A stretch of 64,000 bases of DNA from the NCBI GenBank assembly GCA_027563935.2, contig CM050446.2, positions 112,572,499 to 112,636,498 of the forward strand. Reading direction: 5' to 3'. The notes beneath the pieces are model-generated. The model made no database searches. It had not been told where the DNA came from and saw only the letters and a program-made list of their open reading frames with translations. Numbering within the stretch: the stretch's first letter is position 1; each line of letters starts with the position of its first letter. Position numbers and translations under genes: made by a program. This DNA is from Costus lasius (Eukaryota; Streptophyta; Magnoliopsida; Zingiberales; Costaceae). Positions 54,470 through 64,000 of the stretch are shown piece by piece.

Positions 54470-54616
54470 TAAATTATATATATATATGTACATACATATA
54501 TATATGTATGTACATATGTATATATATATATGTACATATGTATATATGTATATATATATGTATATATATATGTATACATATATACATATGTACATGTATA
54601 TATATATATACATATG

Positions 54617-54647
<31 letters not shown>

Positions 54648-54977
54648 GTATATATATATATATACATGTACATATGTATATATGTATACATATATATATA
54701 CATATATACATATGTATACATATATATGTACATATATATATATATGTACATACATATATATGTATATATATGTACATATATATGTACATACATATATATG
54801 TATACATATGTATGTATGTACATATATATGTATACATATATACATATGTACATGTATATATATATATACATATGTATACATATATATGTACATACATACA
54901 TATGTATACATATATATGTACATACATACATATGTATACATATATATGTACATATATATATATGTATATATATATAT
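54470..54977. repeat. Compound (TA)/(CATA)/(TATG) microsatellite, ~500 bp
   Basis: Almost pure A/T with periodic C or G (TATATGTACATACATA). Open readings of 160-200 Tyr/Ile residues on both strands are artefacts of the repeat. Confidence 0.97.
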
Positions 54978-55130
54978 CCACACCTCCACGCGTTCTTGAT
55001 ACGCACCGCAAGCGCACGATGTTATCGAAGTAATATAAAAGATGTCGGTCCCACAGGGAACTGGGTCAAGTACCAACTATTCTGATATTTAAAAGCTAAA
55101 CAATCCAATTTTCGTGTTTTGGAAATAAGG

Positions 55131-55202
<72 letters not shown>

Positions 55203-55360
55203 ACACCTCCACGCGTTCTTGATACGCACCGCAAGCGCACGATGTTATCGAAGTAATATAAAAGATGTCGGTCCCACAGGGAACTGGGTCAAGTACTAAC
55301 TATTCTGATATTTAAAAGCTAAACAATCCAATTTTCGTGTTTTGGAAATAAGGTTATTAA
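54978..55360. repeat. 222-bp tandem duplication including an LTR end and (TA)n
   Basis: CCACACCTCCACGCGTTCTT starts at 54978 and again at 55200, each followed by the same ~150 bp ending GGAAATAAGGTTA. Copy 1 runs into about 70 bp of pure (AT)n (55130-55199); copy 2 runs on into the LTR. The two copies differ at about one base (CCAACT/CTAACT), so the duplication is recent. Confidence 0.9.
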
Positions 55361-56623
55361 ACTCAACTGCAAACAAAATAGGAAAAACAATAATAGAAAC
55401 ACAAAGGGTATCCAAGTGAAAGATATCAGGACTACAGAATTCACCACATTAACCGATCTAACTGAACTGAAGTTAACTAATGCATGAGTTATTCATATTG
55501 CATAACGAGTTTATCTTAAAGTACAGGTTGCCCCCTTGCGGTCAATACAACTCGGTGTTTACTTAAATCGATCTCCTCTTTCGTGGCTTATCAATTTAAG
55601 CAAACTCATTAAGTTATATAAAAACTATGTTACCGTTGATTGAATACTAACTACATTTGTGATAGAGATTCAAAAGTCCTATCTAGTGTATCCGACAACA
55701 TGATTCTCCTTGCGGTCAGAATCGTGTCATCTAAAACATAAAATTACTTGATCAGGGTAAGATTATGCAAATAACACAACTAGATAAAATATGCATAGAA
55801 ATAACTCATAAAGATCAGAATAAATCAGTTCATACAACAGATTAAGTCAAAGGGCTTCATCCGAGCCCAAAATAAAGGTTTAAGCTAGTACAGCCATGAA
55901 ATTTGGTACATATCTCTCAAATCGACAAAGAAAACTAAAAACAAAGACTAAGGAGAGGTAGGAAAATATTATGCAAACGTTTCCTCCTGGTTTGGTAAAG
56001 ATCCATCACGAAATTTCCCCAAAATCCTCTCCGGAAGCCCTTATCGCCGGTCTTCTCACCCCTCTATGTTCGTCCATCAATTTCTCCCCCAATATGTTAG
56101 GAAAAAGAAGGCTTTTATGACCAAACTCTTCGCCTTCCTCTTAGCTTTAAAATTTTTAGAGCCGTCAATCAAGTGAAAAACGAGAGGAAGGTTAACAGGT
56201 AGTAGCGCGATCACAGGCAGGCCGCGAAGCGTACTGTTCATTTCTGGAAAGAGTCTTCGATGAAATCACGGACAAAGATTGAAATCTTGGCCCAACTGTT
56301 ATGTGTACTATGGATTTTGGGACCTTTTTGCGGATTAGGGTGAACACTAAAATCTTGGGCTGGCCGTGATTTTCAAATAAAGCTCTGATTGATCCCAAAT
56401 TTGTTGTGTAGACTTGCCTCTTCATCAAAAATTACTCTGACTATAAAATGTTCAAAAAGCTCCAAAAATGAGTGATTTTACCTAAAATTGCAAAAAGATA
56501 AGGGAAAGTGAAGATTCCGAACAAAGTAAGAAAATCAGCCTGAATATTATATAAAAGCACCAAAATATGTCTTGTTTTGGGATAAAATAATATTAGAAAA
56601 CACTACCAAAATGCAATGCATCA
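55220..56623 (-). repeat. LTR of second Athila-type family, minus orientation (3' LTR)
   Basis: Minus strand starts TGATGCATTGCATTTTGG at 56623 and ends GCGCTTGCGGTGCGTATCA at 55220, with the TTACTTCGATA...GTGC.CTTGCGG end shared with the other Athila-type LTRs. On its internal side lies GAGGACAGGCAAAGATTTAA, the usual pre-PPT sequence. Internal region continues to 57053. Confidence 0.75.
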
Positions 56624-57053
56624 AATACTCCTAAACTTAAATCTTTGCCTGTCCTCAAGCAATAAAATAACATAAGACACATATCAAGTATAGAAGAAGT
56701 TATTCAAGCTGAAAGTATGCTACGAAGTCAGATATTTTCATATGCAAATCACGATCTAGTTTGACAAATCAGATGATGAGTTTATTACCCATAATTGAAT
56801 CAAACAGGTCTCATAATCTTTAAAAGTCAAGGAATTCAGCTAGGGGCATAAAAGAACTCAATTTAGCATACAAACTGTATTCACCAATTCAATTCATCAA
56901 AAATAAAATGTTGGGGTCAGACACAATTGTATTATTGCAAGACAAACTTTATCACCTCTCATTTTATTTAAGTAACTAGATAAGCGACCAAAAGTGATGG
57001 CGATCTTTTGACTTCAACTCATGTCTTCGGTACTACTGCCAATTTTGCACAGT

Positions 57054-58576
57054 TGATGCCTTGCATTTAAATAGTTATTTCTAGTATTATTTTAACTCAA
57101 AACAAGGCTAATTTTGATGTTTCTATGTCCAATATAGGCTTCTGTTTTACTTATTTGCTTCAAAATCTTTACTTTCTCTCGTCTTTGTGTTATTTCAGGT
57201 AAAATCACTCATTTTTGGAGATTTTTAAAGGTTTTAAAGTCATGGAGAGATTTCTTATGAGGAGACGAATCTACACAGTAAATTTGGGATCAATCGAAGT
57301 CTATTTGAAAATCACGGCTAGCCAAAGATTTTGGGGTTCACCCGTGATTCGCATGGAGGTCTGGAACTTCACATAATACTTCACAGCCAACCCAAGATTT
57401 TGGTGTTTGACCGTAATTTCATCGAAGATAATTTTTCGACAAATGAACATAACACTTCACGGCCAAGTGAACACAGAAATCTTTGGCTGTGATTCTTACT
57501 TTGCAAATCTGCACGGAACACTTCACAGCCAGGTGAATGCGCCTGTGTTCACCTGTGATCGCGATTGACTCTTGGAGTTCCTTCTAGTTTTCTCTTGAGT
57601 TGATGCTTAGGAAAATTCCAAAAAAGCAAATAAAATACATTTTATGAAGCTAAGAGGGAGGCGAATCAAAGGAATATAAAAAGCCCTCTTTCTTGTTGCC
57701 TAATCAGACGGGAGATCGACGAACGAAGTGGCTAGGGTGAACGGAACAGGCGACAACTCTATTGGAGGGGATTTTAGAGTGATTTCGCGATGGATCTTCA
57801 TGATTTCTGGAGAATACATTCGAATCCTCTTCTCCTTCCTCTCCTTAACGATTGTTTGTAATTTTCTTAGTCATTTGGAGAGATTTATGTGGATTTGTAT
57901 GGATATTATAGCGTAAACCCTTAATTGAGACTTGGTGGAAAACTTTTGACGTGTTCTATCATGTGATCTGAATCTATTTCTATTTTGAGTATTATATTAG
58001 CACATTTTACTTAGTTGTATTTATTTCATAATATTGCTTTAGCCATGTGGTGTTATGTGTTAGTCGATACGATCCTGACCGCAAGGAGGATTGTATTGTC
58101 GGATCCCCTAAGTATGACTTGTGAACTCCTAACACGAAGGTAGTTAGGGTTCATTCGAGGGTACCATAATCTTTTATAGAACTCATTGGATTCATCTAAA
58201 ACGATTCGCCATGAGAGTAAGAGGTCGTTTTAGGTGAGTACCAGGTTGTATCGACCGCAAGGGGGTAGCCTGTACTATAGGAAATATTCCTTGTGCAACA
58301 TTATAAACTCATGTAAAGAATAAGTTTTAAATCAGGTAGATACATCAATGTGGTGGATACCGATGTCCCGATGTTTCTCCTACTGACACCTTCCATGTAG
58401 TTGCATTCGATTTCTTGAGTTTTCTTTGGTTAAAATCAGTTGAATTATTTTGAAACCCCCAATTTGAATTGCTTAGCTTCTAAAACTCAAATTTACTAGT
58501 TATTAACCTTACTTTATGTGGGATCGATAATTTTTTATATTACTGCGACATTATTGTGCACTTGCGGTACGTGTCA
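57054..58576 (+). repeat. LTR of second Athila-type family, plus orientation (5' LTR)
   Basis: Starts TGATGCCTTGCATTTAAATA and ends CTTGCGGTACGTGTCA, directly before the primer site TGGTGCCGTTGCCGGGGA (58583-58600). About 57300-57570 contain four degenerate ~70-bp units of CACGGCCA...TTTGG...CCGTGAT type. Confidence 0.8.
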
Positions 58577-58582
58577 AGTTTT

Positions 58583-58600
58583 TGGTGCCGTTGCCGGGGA
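58583..58600 (+). promoter_or_regulatory. Primer-binding site of second Athila-type element
   Basis: TGGTGCCGTTGCCGGGGA, one base from the canonical TGGCGCC form, six bases after the 5' LTR. Confidence 0.8.
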
Positions 58601-58733
58601 GCAACAGTTAATATTAGTGTATTTCTGAGAATTAGTAGACTAAGCTTTTTTTATTTCTATTTCTTTAGAGCTTTTTATTTTAGTTTCTTCTTTTGCTTTT
58701 CTTGAGCTTAACCACTGTGCTTGATATCTTTTT

Positions 58734-59380
58734 ATGCAAAGAAGCTTGCGAACATGTGATCTCAACGATCAAAACCTTGAGATTGAGAGAACATTCAAAA
58801 GAAGAAGAAAACTCAAGCAAATTCAGGAGAAAGAACATCAAACTCAAATGGAGCACATTCCTTTGAATCTAGACAATGGTCAAGCGCCCAAAGCTATGGG
58901 GAACAACAATAACTGAACACTGAGGGATTATGCTGCTCCTTCCATTCAAGGATTACGGTCAGGCATTGCTAGGCCGAACGTGGAAGCCAACAATTTCGAG
59001 ATCAAACCGGCTTTACTCTCTATGGTTCAACAACATCAGTTTGGTGGTTCTCCTCTTGAGGACCCCAACATGCATCTTGTAATCTTTCTAGAGTATTGTG
59101 ATACATTAAACATTAACAGTGTTTCTACTGATGCCATCAGGTTGAGATTGTCCCCTTCTTCTTTAAGGGATAGAGTAAGAGCGTGGCTACATACCATACC
59201 TTCAGCTTCTATATGGACATGGGGAGAATTGTCACAAGCTTTCATTTCCAAGTACTTTCCTCGTTCTAAGATGATACAACTGAAAAATCAAATCACGAGC
59301 TTCATGTAGAAAGATGGAGAGTCCTTATACGAAGCTTAGGACAGATTCAAAGAGTTGCAAAGAATGTGCCCGCACCATGG
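58734..59380 (+). pseudogene. Athila gag 5' part (second family), truncated
   Basis: MQRSLRTCDLNDQN, then after a stop LRDYAAPSIQGLRSGIARPN, NNFEIKPALLSMVQQHQFGG, RVRAWLHTIPSASIWTWGEL and FISKYFPRSKMIQLKNQITS. More stops near 59307 and 59337. The reading ends abruptly after KELQRMCPHHG at 59380, where a hAT-like end (TAGAGATGAGCATTCGG) begins. Confidence 0.85.
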
Positions 59381-59750
59381 TAGAGATGAGCATTCGGTAA
59401 ATACCAAAACTGAATTTACCGAAAACCATTTACCAAAATATTAAAAATCGAAACCGAATCGAATTTCCTAAAAGCCGAAATTATATCGAACCGAATTTAC
59501 TGAAAAAATATTGGTAAACTACCGAAAAGTTAAATTATTATGAATTTAATTAATTAGATGATAGATAATTGGGTTATTAGGCATTGGGTAATAGGTTTTA
59601 GACTTTTAATAACTAGTTATAATATAATAAGATTAAGATATAATATAATATATTATTTTTTAATATATATTATATATTATATATATATTATATTTTCATA
59701 TATATATATACATACATATACATATACATGTATGTATATAAATCAACAAA
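59381..59750 (+). mobile_element. hAT-like left terminus
   Basis: TAGAGATGAGCATTCGGTAA is followed by many ACCGAA/TTCGGT-type words (ACCGAAAACC, GAACCGAATTTAC), a composition I associate with plant hAT ends. It cuts the gag at 59380. The right end is not visible; the hAT transposase at 62760 onward could belong to the same element, with a further retrotransposon nested between. Confidence 0.45.
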
Positions 59751-60246
59751 ATGAAATCATCAAGTTCAATAGACAGTCATCAGATCATTTTCAATCATAA
59801 TATCAATGAATACATGTATTGATATGGAAAGCAAAAAGTATCGCAACAGAGATTACCAAATCATCAGCAGATAAGCATATCTATATCATCAGAGTTTCAG
59901 CACATCCACGCGTCACTGAATCATAGCATATATGTAGAAATCATCAGCAAAGAATCCTTAGAATACCATGATAGCACAATATCGCTATAGCATCATCATC
60001 ACAGAAACAGGGTCAAATAAGATCATAGCAATTATCAAAAAATAGTTAAAGTGTCACAATCATATATCACAGACATTGCAAAAGTCAGAGTAAGTCAAGA
60101 ATGCAATACTAAATAAATATGTATAAGACTAAGCATTAGAAGGAACAAGCATCAGAATCATTCCCTCCTCACATAAAAATTCGCATAGTCCTCTATGCAA
60201 TCGATGTGTTGTGAGAAAGTAGGGGGGAGATAAGAAAAAGTAATAC
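59751..60246. other. ATCATCAG-rich stretch; no gene seen
   Basis: Repeated CATCAG, ATCATAGCA and CAGCA words without a strict period. Purpose unknown. Confidence 0.35.
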
Positions 60247-60462
60247 TCACTTCTTTCTCTTAGGCTTAAAATCCTCATCATCATCAGAGTTCACTTCAGT
60301 ACCTTCCTCCTGGGGGTCATCCTCATCTCAACATTTTGATGCATTTTTTCTGCCAGATATAGAATATAATGTCCAATTATTTATGTCTCGCTTAGTCATG
60401 CGAGTTGGGCAAAGGAGAGTAAAAGTGAAGTTACTGCCTTTAAAAGTCCTGTCCCATCTATG
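60247..60462 (-). other. Unrecognised coding-like segment with an acidic-basic tail
   Basis: A 72-codon minus-strand frame: HRWDRTFKGSNFTFTLLCPT, RMTKRDINNWTLYSISGRKN, one stop, then EEGTEVNSDDDEDFKPKRKK and a stop. The tail looks like a real protein C-terminus. I do not recognise it; it may be the last exon of a transposon-captured or retrotransposon ORF. Confidence 0.3.
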
Positions 60463-60776
60463 TAATTAGTCAGGGGTCAGTTGTGAACTTCTCATTACAG
60501 AATTCAACAGTTGTAAAAATTTTCATCATGGCCGTGACATCGGTCACAAACAGGCCATAATAAAACATGAAGCTCTAAATTTTTTTTTTGAGGTGTTCCT
60601 ACAATAATAAGAAAATAAAATCATTAGCATTTCAACACAAAACAAAATAAACTATCAAACTTCATAATCAAAAGACTAATTAAACAAAACACACAATGCA
60701 AAAGTAAATAAAGCAGAAAAGACTTGGGTTGTCTCCTAAGAAACGCTTGTTTTGGGTCATTAGCTCGACCGTAGTG

Positions 60777-61841
60777 TTATTCATAGTTCAGAATGTATGT
60801 GTAAGTACCAAGGAATTCATACCATAAAGCATCAAACAACGATTTCAAGTCTAGATTTCTTTCATCAGTTACCTTGGTTTCTTCGTCATGTAGATTTTCA
60901 AATTTTACCTTCCTCGAGTTGATCAGTTCAATTAAATCAAGGACTTTTACAAAAGCTTGAGTTTTTTCATTGTCCTTCACCTTCTCTTCAGCTGCAAAAC
61001 AGATTTCTATAGTATCCACAAACAATTCACTAATCATAGCTTGGTTAACCACTTCTTCAACAACATCAACATTATAGCAAGAACCTAGAAAAGAAGTTAT
61101 ATCTTCAGGTGGCTTCTCATGTTCTATCTCCTCATTTGATTTTTCAGGTTGATGTATTTTAGGAGATCTAATCTAAGTGTTATATTCAGGCATCCTAGGC
61201 TCCTCAAGTTGTTTCCCATTCCAAGTTATAATTGTATTACAATATTCTCTAAGGTTTATCTCAGGTTGAGATGAGAATTTACTAGAGGCTCTTTGTATAG
61301 GTGCTAGCTTGATTAGCCAATTGGGTTTCCAACATCTTGTTGTGGGTCTCGAGAGCATCTAGTTTAGATGTTAGTTGCCTAATGGTTTCACAAACACTCT
61401 CATATTCCTTGGTTTGTGCAGTCACAAAAGTCTCTAGTAGTGACTCTAGGCTAGACTTTTGAGGTGGCAAAAACTTCCTCAGTTGAAATCCATGAGGTTG
61501 CCTATAGCTAAGCTGGGGAATTATGTTGGATTGTTCTCATAAGAAAATTTTAATAGTTTCTCCAACTTGGATTGTATGCATTGGAATATGGGTCCAACTG
61601 TGGTATAGGGTAGAGATTCCTAAAGGTATTGACTTGCTCTTCAAATGGTTCAGGTTGTGAGATTCCTAATTGGCATTCAGTGAAGCTGTGTCCTAAAATT
61701 CCACAAAATTCACATGAAGTGTTAATGGCTTCAATTAAATTGACAGTAAAGGAATCTAACTTTCGTGATAAAGAGTCTACCTTCGTAGCTAACAAGCTCA
61801 ATTTGTCTAACTCATACTTACTTGGAGTTCAGCTAACATGA
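60777..61841 (-). pseudogene. Athila gag C-terminal part (second family), minus strand
   Basis: LLATKVDSLSRKLDSF and the knuckle CEFCGILGHSFTECQLG (about 61550-61800) match the gag spacer and zinc-knuckle region. ETFVTAQTKEYESVCETIRQ and LEETHNK-like coils, a PEINLREYCNTIITWNGKQL segment (normally '..AITLRSGKQ.E.P') and a later 91-codon stretch (60777-61052) follow. The N-terminal capsid part is missing: only ~100 bp separate this from the primer site. Confidence 0.8.
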
Positions 61842-61949
61842 TCAGAGACAATGATAAAGCTTAAGAAAGGAAATAGTTGAAATAAAAATAAAAAGTAAGA
61901 AAAGGAAAATGCTTAGTCTACTAAATTTTAGAAATTTGTTAATATTGAC

Positions 61950-62186
61950 CGAAGTTCCCCGGCAATAAAAATAAACCTGTCTCTTCATCAGAAATCACTC
62001 ATTGACTTTAAAATATTCAAAAAGCTCCAAAAATGAGTAATTTTACCTGAAATTATAAAAAGACAAGGAAAAGTAAATATTCCGAACAAAGTAAGTAAAT
62101 AAACCTAAATATTATATAAAAGCACCAAAATATGCCTTGTTTTGAGATAAAGTAATTTGAGAAAATACTAAAAAAAATGCGAGGCA
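61950..62186 (-). repeat. Shortened 5' LTR and primer site of the minus Athila copy
   Basis: On the minus strand TTATTTTTATTGCCGGGGA (about 61955-61972) corresponds to the primer site. Sequence 61975-62186 matches the start region of the LTR at 56400-56623 (GCTCCAAAAATGAGTRATTTTACC etc.) and ends near GATGCCTCGCATTTTT. About 1.2 kb of the LTR is deleted. Confidence 0.65.
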
Positions 62187-62334
62187 TCGGTTCTTCCCTT
62201 CTTTTCCCGTTGCCTCCATCGCTCCACACGTTCTTCCCTTCTTTCCCATTGCCGGCCAAATCTTTAATTGTTACCGTCACCTCCACCGCTCCATGAGGTT
62301 TTTCCATCTTTTCCATAGCCAACCAGCTCTCTCG

Positions 62335-62640
62335 TCGACTCCATCGCTCCAGTCGCCTCCTAGCTCCTGCACTCGCCAGCCATCTCTCGGTCTCGCCTCC
62401 ATCCAATCGACGTCGCCTCCTCTCTGCTTGCTGCGCCTCCATCTCTCGGTCTCACCTCCATCCAACCCTCTTTGCTTGTCGTGCCTTCATCGAGTGAACG
62501 TTGCCTCCGCTTTGCTTGATGTGCCTCCATTCAGTCAACATCGCCTCCACTCTCTTACCGCGCCTCCATCTCTTGGTCTCGCCTCCATCCATCCCTCTCT
62601 TCTTGTCACGCCTCCACTCGATAAAATCAACACAACATAG
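62335..62640 (+). repeat. Degenerate repeat, GCCTCCATC-type units upstream of hAT transposase
   Basis: CGCCTCCATCTCTCGGTCTC, CTCGCCTCCATCC and CTTTGCTTG.CGTGCC words recur with spacing of about 50-90 bp. It resembles, in position and style, the repetitive leader before the other hAT relic (20780-21035). Confidence 0.55.
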
Positions 62641-62759
62641 GCACAACTCCAAGGTTTGATTAAAGTATCACATTATATTTTATTTTTTGCACTGTAGTTA
62701 GTATTTGAAAGTCTTAACTCAAATTTATTTTTATTCAGTCTATATTGAATTTGGATAAT

Positions 62760-64000
62760 ATGGAAAACTCTTGTACAATGCGCCAATTGAAACTAATGAT
62801 GAGTGAGAAAATATGGACATTGAAGAAGAAAAAGAGGAGACAATCAAAGTCAAAGGAAAATGAAAAAGAAAATACACGTCAATTGTATGACAACACTATG
62901 AACCAGCTGAAAAAATAATTAATAGAAAAGCATATTGTAAGTGCAAAAAATATGGCTCTTTGTCTTTACCTGATAGTAAATATGGGACCGGTAACTTAAA
63001 GTAGCATATTAACACTTGTGTGAGGAAAAATACAAAGGATATTGGTCAGCTGATTTTTAGCCCTGATTTAGCTATTAGAAAAGCAATATTTGATCCTATA
63101 CGTTTTTGTGAGTTAGTTGTTAGTGCAATTGTGAAACATAATTTGTCATTACCATTAGTGAAATTTACTAGAATTAGAGCATTATTTGTATACTTACATC
63201 AGAATTGCACTACTTTCACTCGAAACACAATGAAATCTGATTTGTTTAAGATGTACAATAGAGAAAAAGCCAATTGAAAAGTTTTTTTGGATAAAGTACC
63301 TAGTAGAATTTGTTTAACATCTGATTTATGGACATCTATTACTACTAATGGATATATATCGTGTGATATCCATGTTTTCATCATACTATTCACATGATTA
63401 TTATTCGCATGATTATTTCTAGGGGTGTGACATATCGTTTACTGGACACTATATTGACAAAGACTGGATTTTGAATAAGCGATTACTTAATTTCTCGTAT
63501 ATGCCTCCACCACATGGTGGTATAGCTTTATCTGAAAAATTAAACTCTTTGCTAGTTGAATGGGGGATTGAAAATAAGTTATTTTCTATCACACTTGATA
63601 ATGCTTCAGCAAATGATGCTTTTCTAGGATTGTTAAAATAAAAGCTTATTGTTTCAAGAGCACTTTTAAGTAATGGTGTATATTTTCATCAAAGATATTG
63701 CACTCATAGTCTTAATTTAGTTGTCCAAGATGGCTTGAAAGAAGTTGATATTGCCATTGAAAAAGTTTGTGAGATGGTAAAATATATCAAGGGTTCTCAA
63801 GTTAGAAAGCAAAATTTAAATTTGGATGGAAGGGGGGGGGGGGGGCTAAGACAAGATGTACCTACTAGATGGAATTCTACATATCTCTCATGCTTGAAAG
63901 TGCTATATATTTTAGATGTGCACTATGTCACTTGGAGTTGAGTGATTCCAACTATAAGGATTGTCCATCTTTGTTTGAATGGGAAAAAATTCAAAAGATT
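62760..64000 (+). pseudogene. hAT transposase relic, runs off the right edge
   Basis: Shifted frames read KAYCKCKKYGS, SKYGTGNLK then stop and HINTCVRKNTKDIGQL (BED finger). An 85-codon stretch (63020-63277) has IFDPIRFCELVVSAIVKHNL. Later come VPSRICLTSDLWTSITTNGY and, near the right edge, VPTRWNSTYLSCLKVLYILD plus SDSNYKDCPSLFEWEKIQK-like sequence. Stops and shifts throughout, including near a G14 run at 63832-63845. The C-terminal dimerisation domain lies outside the window. Confidence 0.8.

Noticed and set aside
54433..55085. Tyr/Ile-rich readings of 160-200 codons
   Set aside because: Direct translation of the TA/CATA microsatellite, open in several frames on both strands.
1..64000. A coordinated, previously undescribed host system (gene cluster, toxin-antitoxin, biosynthetic set)
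   Set aside because: Only one host gene is supported; all other protein-like stretches belong to transposons or are unrecognised fragments.

Overview
This is a window of flowering-plant nuclear DNA, probably from a species with a large, repeat-rich genome. The signs are one spliced gene with very long introns, GT-AG splice sites, and almost every class of plant transposable element: Ty1-copia, Ty3-gypsy including Athila-type, LINE, hAT and PIF/Harbinger. The CAAGGTTTTAAAA/ACCGGTACC-rich hairpin repeats remind me of monocot genomes such as palms or bananas, but that is a weak memory-based hint. Nothing bacterial, organellar or viral was seen.

Only one host gene is supported. It lies on the minus strand, starts at 36351 (or 36312) and runs off the left edge. 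Seven coding exons (35471-36351, 30354-30498, 19309-19578, 19041-19208, 18720-18935, 18369-18463, 5511-5685) join in a consistent reading frame to about 650 residues. They resemble the N-terminal part of the large plant protein family represented by Arabidopsis At2g25730, often labelled zinc finger FYVE domain-containing protein 26-like. Its introns are about 5.0, 10.8, 0.10, 0.10, 0.26 and 12.7 kb, and the last one starts within the window and leaves it. The long introns are packed with transposons.

Layout, left to right. 1-5510: intron 7 with decayed copia, LINE and hairpin repeats. 5686-18368: intron 6, holding a minus-strand copia relic (about 7560-13896). That relic is split by a Harbinger-like MITE (7669-8340, TSD TTA) and by a short gypsy element (11008-13513, TSD GAGAC). 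Next to it lies a structurally complete non-coding LTR element (14303-17663, TSD ACAAG). 18369-19578: four clustered exons. 19579-30353: intron 2 with a hAT transposase pseudogene (21230-23665) and an LTR-like block. 30499-35470: intron 1 with a 300-bp tandem duplication, a hAT MITE with an 8-bp TSD, and a copia relic.

36352-64000 is gene-free. A putative solo LTR (36658-38417, TSD CTTGG) sits about 300 bp upstream of the start codon, next to a gypsy gag relic. A PIF/Harbinger transposon (from 40703) is split by a 9.9-kb Athila-type element (43340-53265) that lacks reverse transcriptase and integrase. Then come a roughly 500-bp AT microsatellite, two head-to-head members of a second Athila-type family, and a hAT transposase relic leaving the right edge. 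I saw no coordinated host system. The most useful content is the gene model and the nesting order, which gives a relative insertion history.
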